A DNA stretch of 6,073 nt, taken from positions 1-6,073 of the forward strand of contig CAKUJL010000099.1 in assembly GCA_934661715.1 (NCBI GenBank). The letters are read 5' to 3'. This stretch comes from an uncultured Oscillospiraceae bacterium. Its GTDB lineage: Bacteria; Bacillota; Clostridia; Oscillospirales; Oscillospiraceae. The notes beneath the pieces are model-generated. The model did not search any database and was not told the DNA's origin. It saw nothing but the letters and a program-made list of their open reading frames with translations. A program made the translations under genes and the position numbers. Shown one piece after another: positions 5,201 through 6,073 of the stretch. The stretch's first letter is position 1. Each line of letters starts with the position of its first letter.

Positions 5201-6073
5201 TGTCATTCCCTACATCCCCGAGACCATCGTCGTCCACCTCGGAGCGCCCACCGCCTCCGCCGCCAACGTCACAGTTCCGTTCACGGACTACGTCAAAAAC
5301 GTCGTCTCGAGCGAAATTTACCCCACGTGGGAGCCCGCGGCGCTGGAGGCGAACACGCTGGCGATCATCTCCTTTGCCCTCAACCGGTACTACACCGAGT
5401 ATTACCGCAGCCGGGGCTATGATTTTGACATCACCTCGTCCACCGCCATCGACCAGAAATACATTCAGGGCCGGAACATCTACGAAAACATCTCCGTTCT
5501 GGTCGACGAGATTTTTGACCGGTATCTGCGGCGCGAGGGCTTTGTCGAGCCGCTGGCCGCGAAATTCTGCAACGGCGTGACGACGACGTGCGACGGACTT
5601 AGTCAGTGGGGCTCGCAGTATCTGGCCGAGGACGGCGCGGACGCGTTTTCGATCCTCCGCGCGTACTATGGAAACGTCGAGCTCGTCACGAACGCGCCCG
5701 TGCAGGAGCCGTCGCCGTCTTATCCGGGAACGCCCCTTCGCCGCGGCGACACCAGCGCGGATGTTGCGCTCGTGCAGTTTATGCTCAACCGCATCTCCCA
5801 GAACTACCCCGCCATCCCGAAGCTCACCGTGGACGGCGTGTTCGGCTCCGCCACCGAAAACGCCGTGCGCGCTTTTCAGTCCATTTTTGATCTGACCGCG
5901 GACGGCATTGTGGGCCCGGCAACCTGGTATAAGCTGATTTTGCTCTATGTCGCCGTACAGCGGCTGACCGAGCTGCAATCGCTCGGGCAGACCTACACGC
6001 GCTACAACTGGGAGCTGCCAGATAATCTCTCGGTCGGCTCGACCGGCAGCCGCGTTACGTTTTTGCAGTATGT
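5190..6073 (+). CDS. SleC-like spore cortex-lytic protein: SpoIID/LytB-like domain plus peptidoglycan-binding repeats (3' end missing)
   Basis: 294 codons are present and the frame is open at the right edge. Residues 28-70 (VPFTDYVKNVVSSEIYPTWEPAAL and on) match the start of SpoIID/LytB domains, and Glu42 sits where the SpoIID catalytic Glu lies. Residues 134-161 (CDGLSQWGSQYLAEDG, ending ILRAYYG) match the end of that domain (GMSQyGA...YY). This supports a peptidoglycan lytic transglycosylase as in clostridial SleC, which degrades spore cortex during germination. A Pro/Ser linker (about 168-181) leads to a peptidoglycan-binding type 1 domain at 182-250 (PLRRGDTSADV, DGVFGSATENAVRAFQ, DGIVGPATW). 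A second begins near 279 (NLSVGSTGSRVTFLQ) and is cut. There is no signal peptide, consistent with mother-cell synthesis. True SleC or a paralogue cannot be separated here. Confidence 0.8.
   Translation, partial: MPTSVIPYIPETIVVHLGAPTASAANVTVPFTDYVKNVVSSEIYPTWEPAALEANTLAIISFALNRYYTEYYRSRGYDFDITSSTAIDQKYIQGRNIYENISVLVDEIFDRYLRREGFVEPLAAKFCNGVTTTCDGLSQWGSQYLAEDGADAFSILRAYYGNVELVTNAPVQEPSPSYPGTPLRRGDTSADVALVQFMLNRISQNYPAIPKLTVDGVFGSATENAVRAFQSIFDLTADGIVGPATWYKLILLYVAVQRLTELQSLGQTYTRYNWELPDNLSVGSTGSRVTFLQY

Noticed and set aside
4839..5978. 379-codon open frame on the minus strand
   Set aside because: It lies opposite the two SleC-like frames, which have clear SpoIID-like and peptidoglycan-binding motifs; the minus-strand product shows none.

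Overview
The window looks like chromosomal DNA of a spore-forming, moderately GC-rich member of the Clostridia, possibly Oscillospiraceae. Three things suggest this: strong AGGAGG-type ribosome binding sites, clostridial-style peptide transporter genes, and a protein of the spore cortex-lytic SleC type. The taxonomic guess is inference; no rRNA or marker gene is present.

Left and centre (1-4489), minus strand: an oligopeptide/dipeptide ABC importer operon transcribed right to left in the order oppB, oppC, oppD, oppF, then a lipoprotein gene cut by the left window edge. oppB to oppF are tightly packed (16-nt gap, 5-nt gap, 8-nt overlap). A very good sigma-A promoter (TTGACG, 17 bp, TATAAT) precedes oppB, with an 18-bp perfect palindrome just downstream of the expected transcription start. 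The lipoprotein gene, presumably the substrate-binding protein, is set apart by 243 bp. That gap holds a second promoter, a 7-3-7 dyad at the predicted transcript start, and a leader that can fold into a compact three-way junction. I see no clear terminator after oppF, so the binding protein may be made both by read-through and from its own promoter. Together these genes would capture extracellular peptides (lipoprotein), pass them through the OppB/OppC channel, and power uptake with the OppD/OppF ATPases.

Right (4782-6073), plus strand: a divergent pair that together reproduces the layout of a SleC-type spore cortex-lytic enzyme. The first reading frame (132 aa) resembles the N-terminal beta-sandwich pre-region. 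The second resembles the SpoIID/LytB-like catalytic region followed by peptidoglycan-binding repeats, and it runs off the right edge. The two are in the same reading frame and are separated only by one TGA stop and three sense codons. A Shine-Dalgarno sequence overlaps that stop. This is the most unusual feature of the window: a precursor enzyme apparently made as two polypeptides, or a single gene with an in-frame stop.

The 390-bp divergent intergenic region (4392-4781) contains the opp promoter and palindrome but no convincing promoter for the SleC-like pair. I found no tRNA, rRNA, CRISPR array, insertion sequence or defence system.
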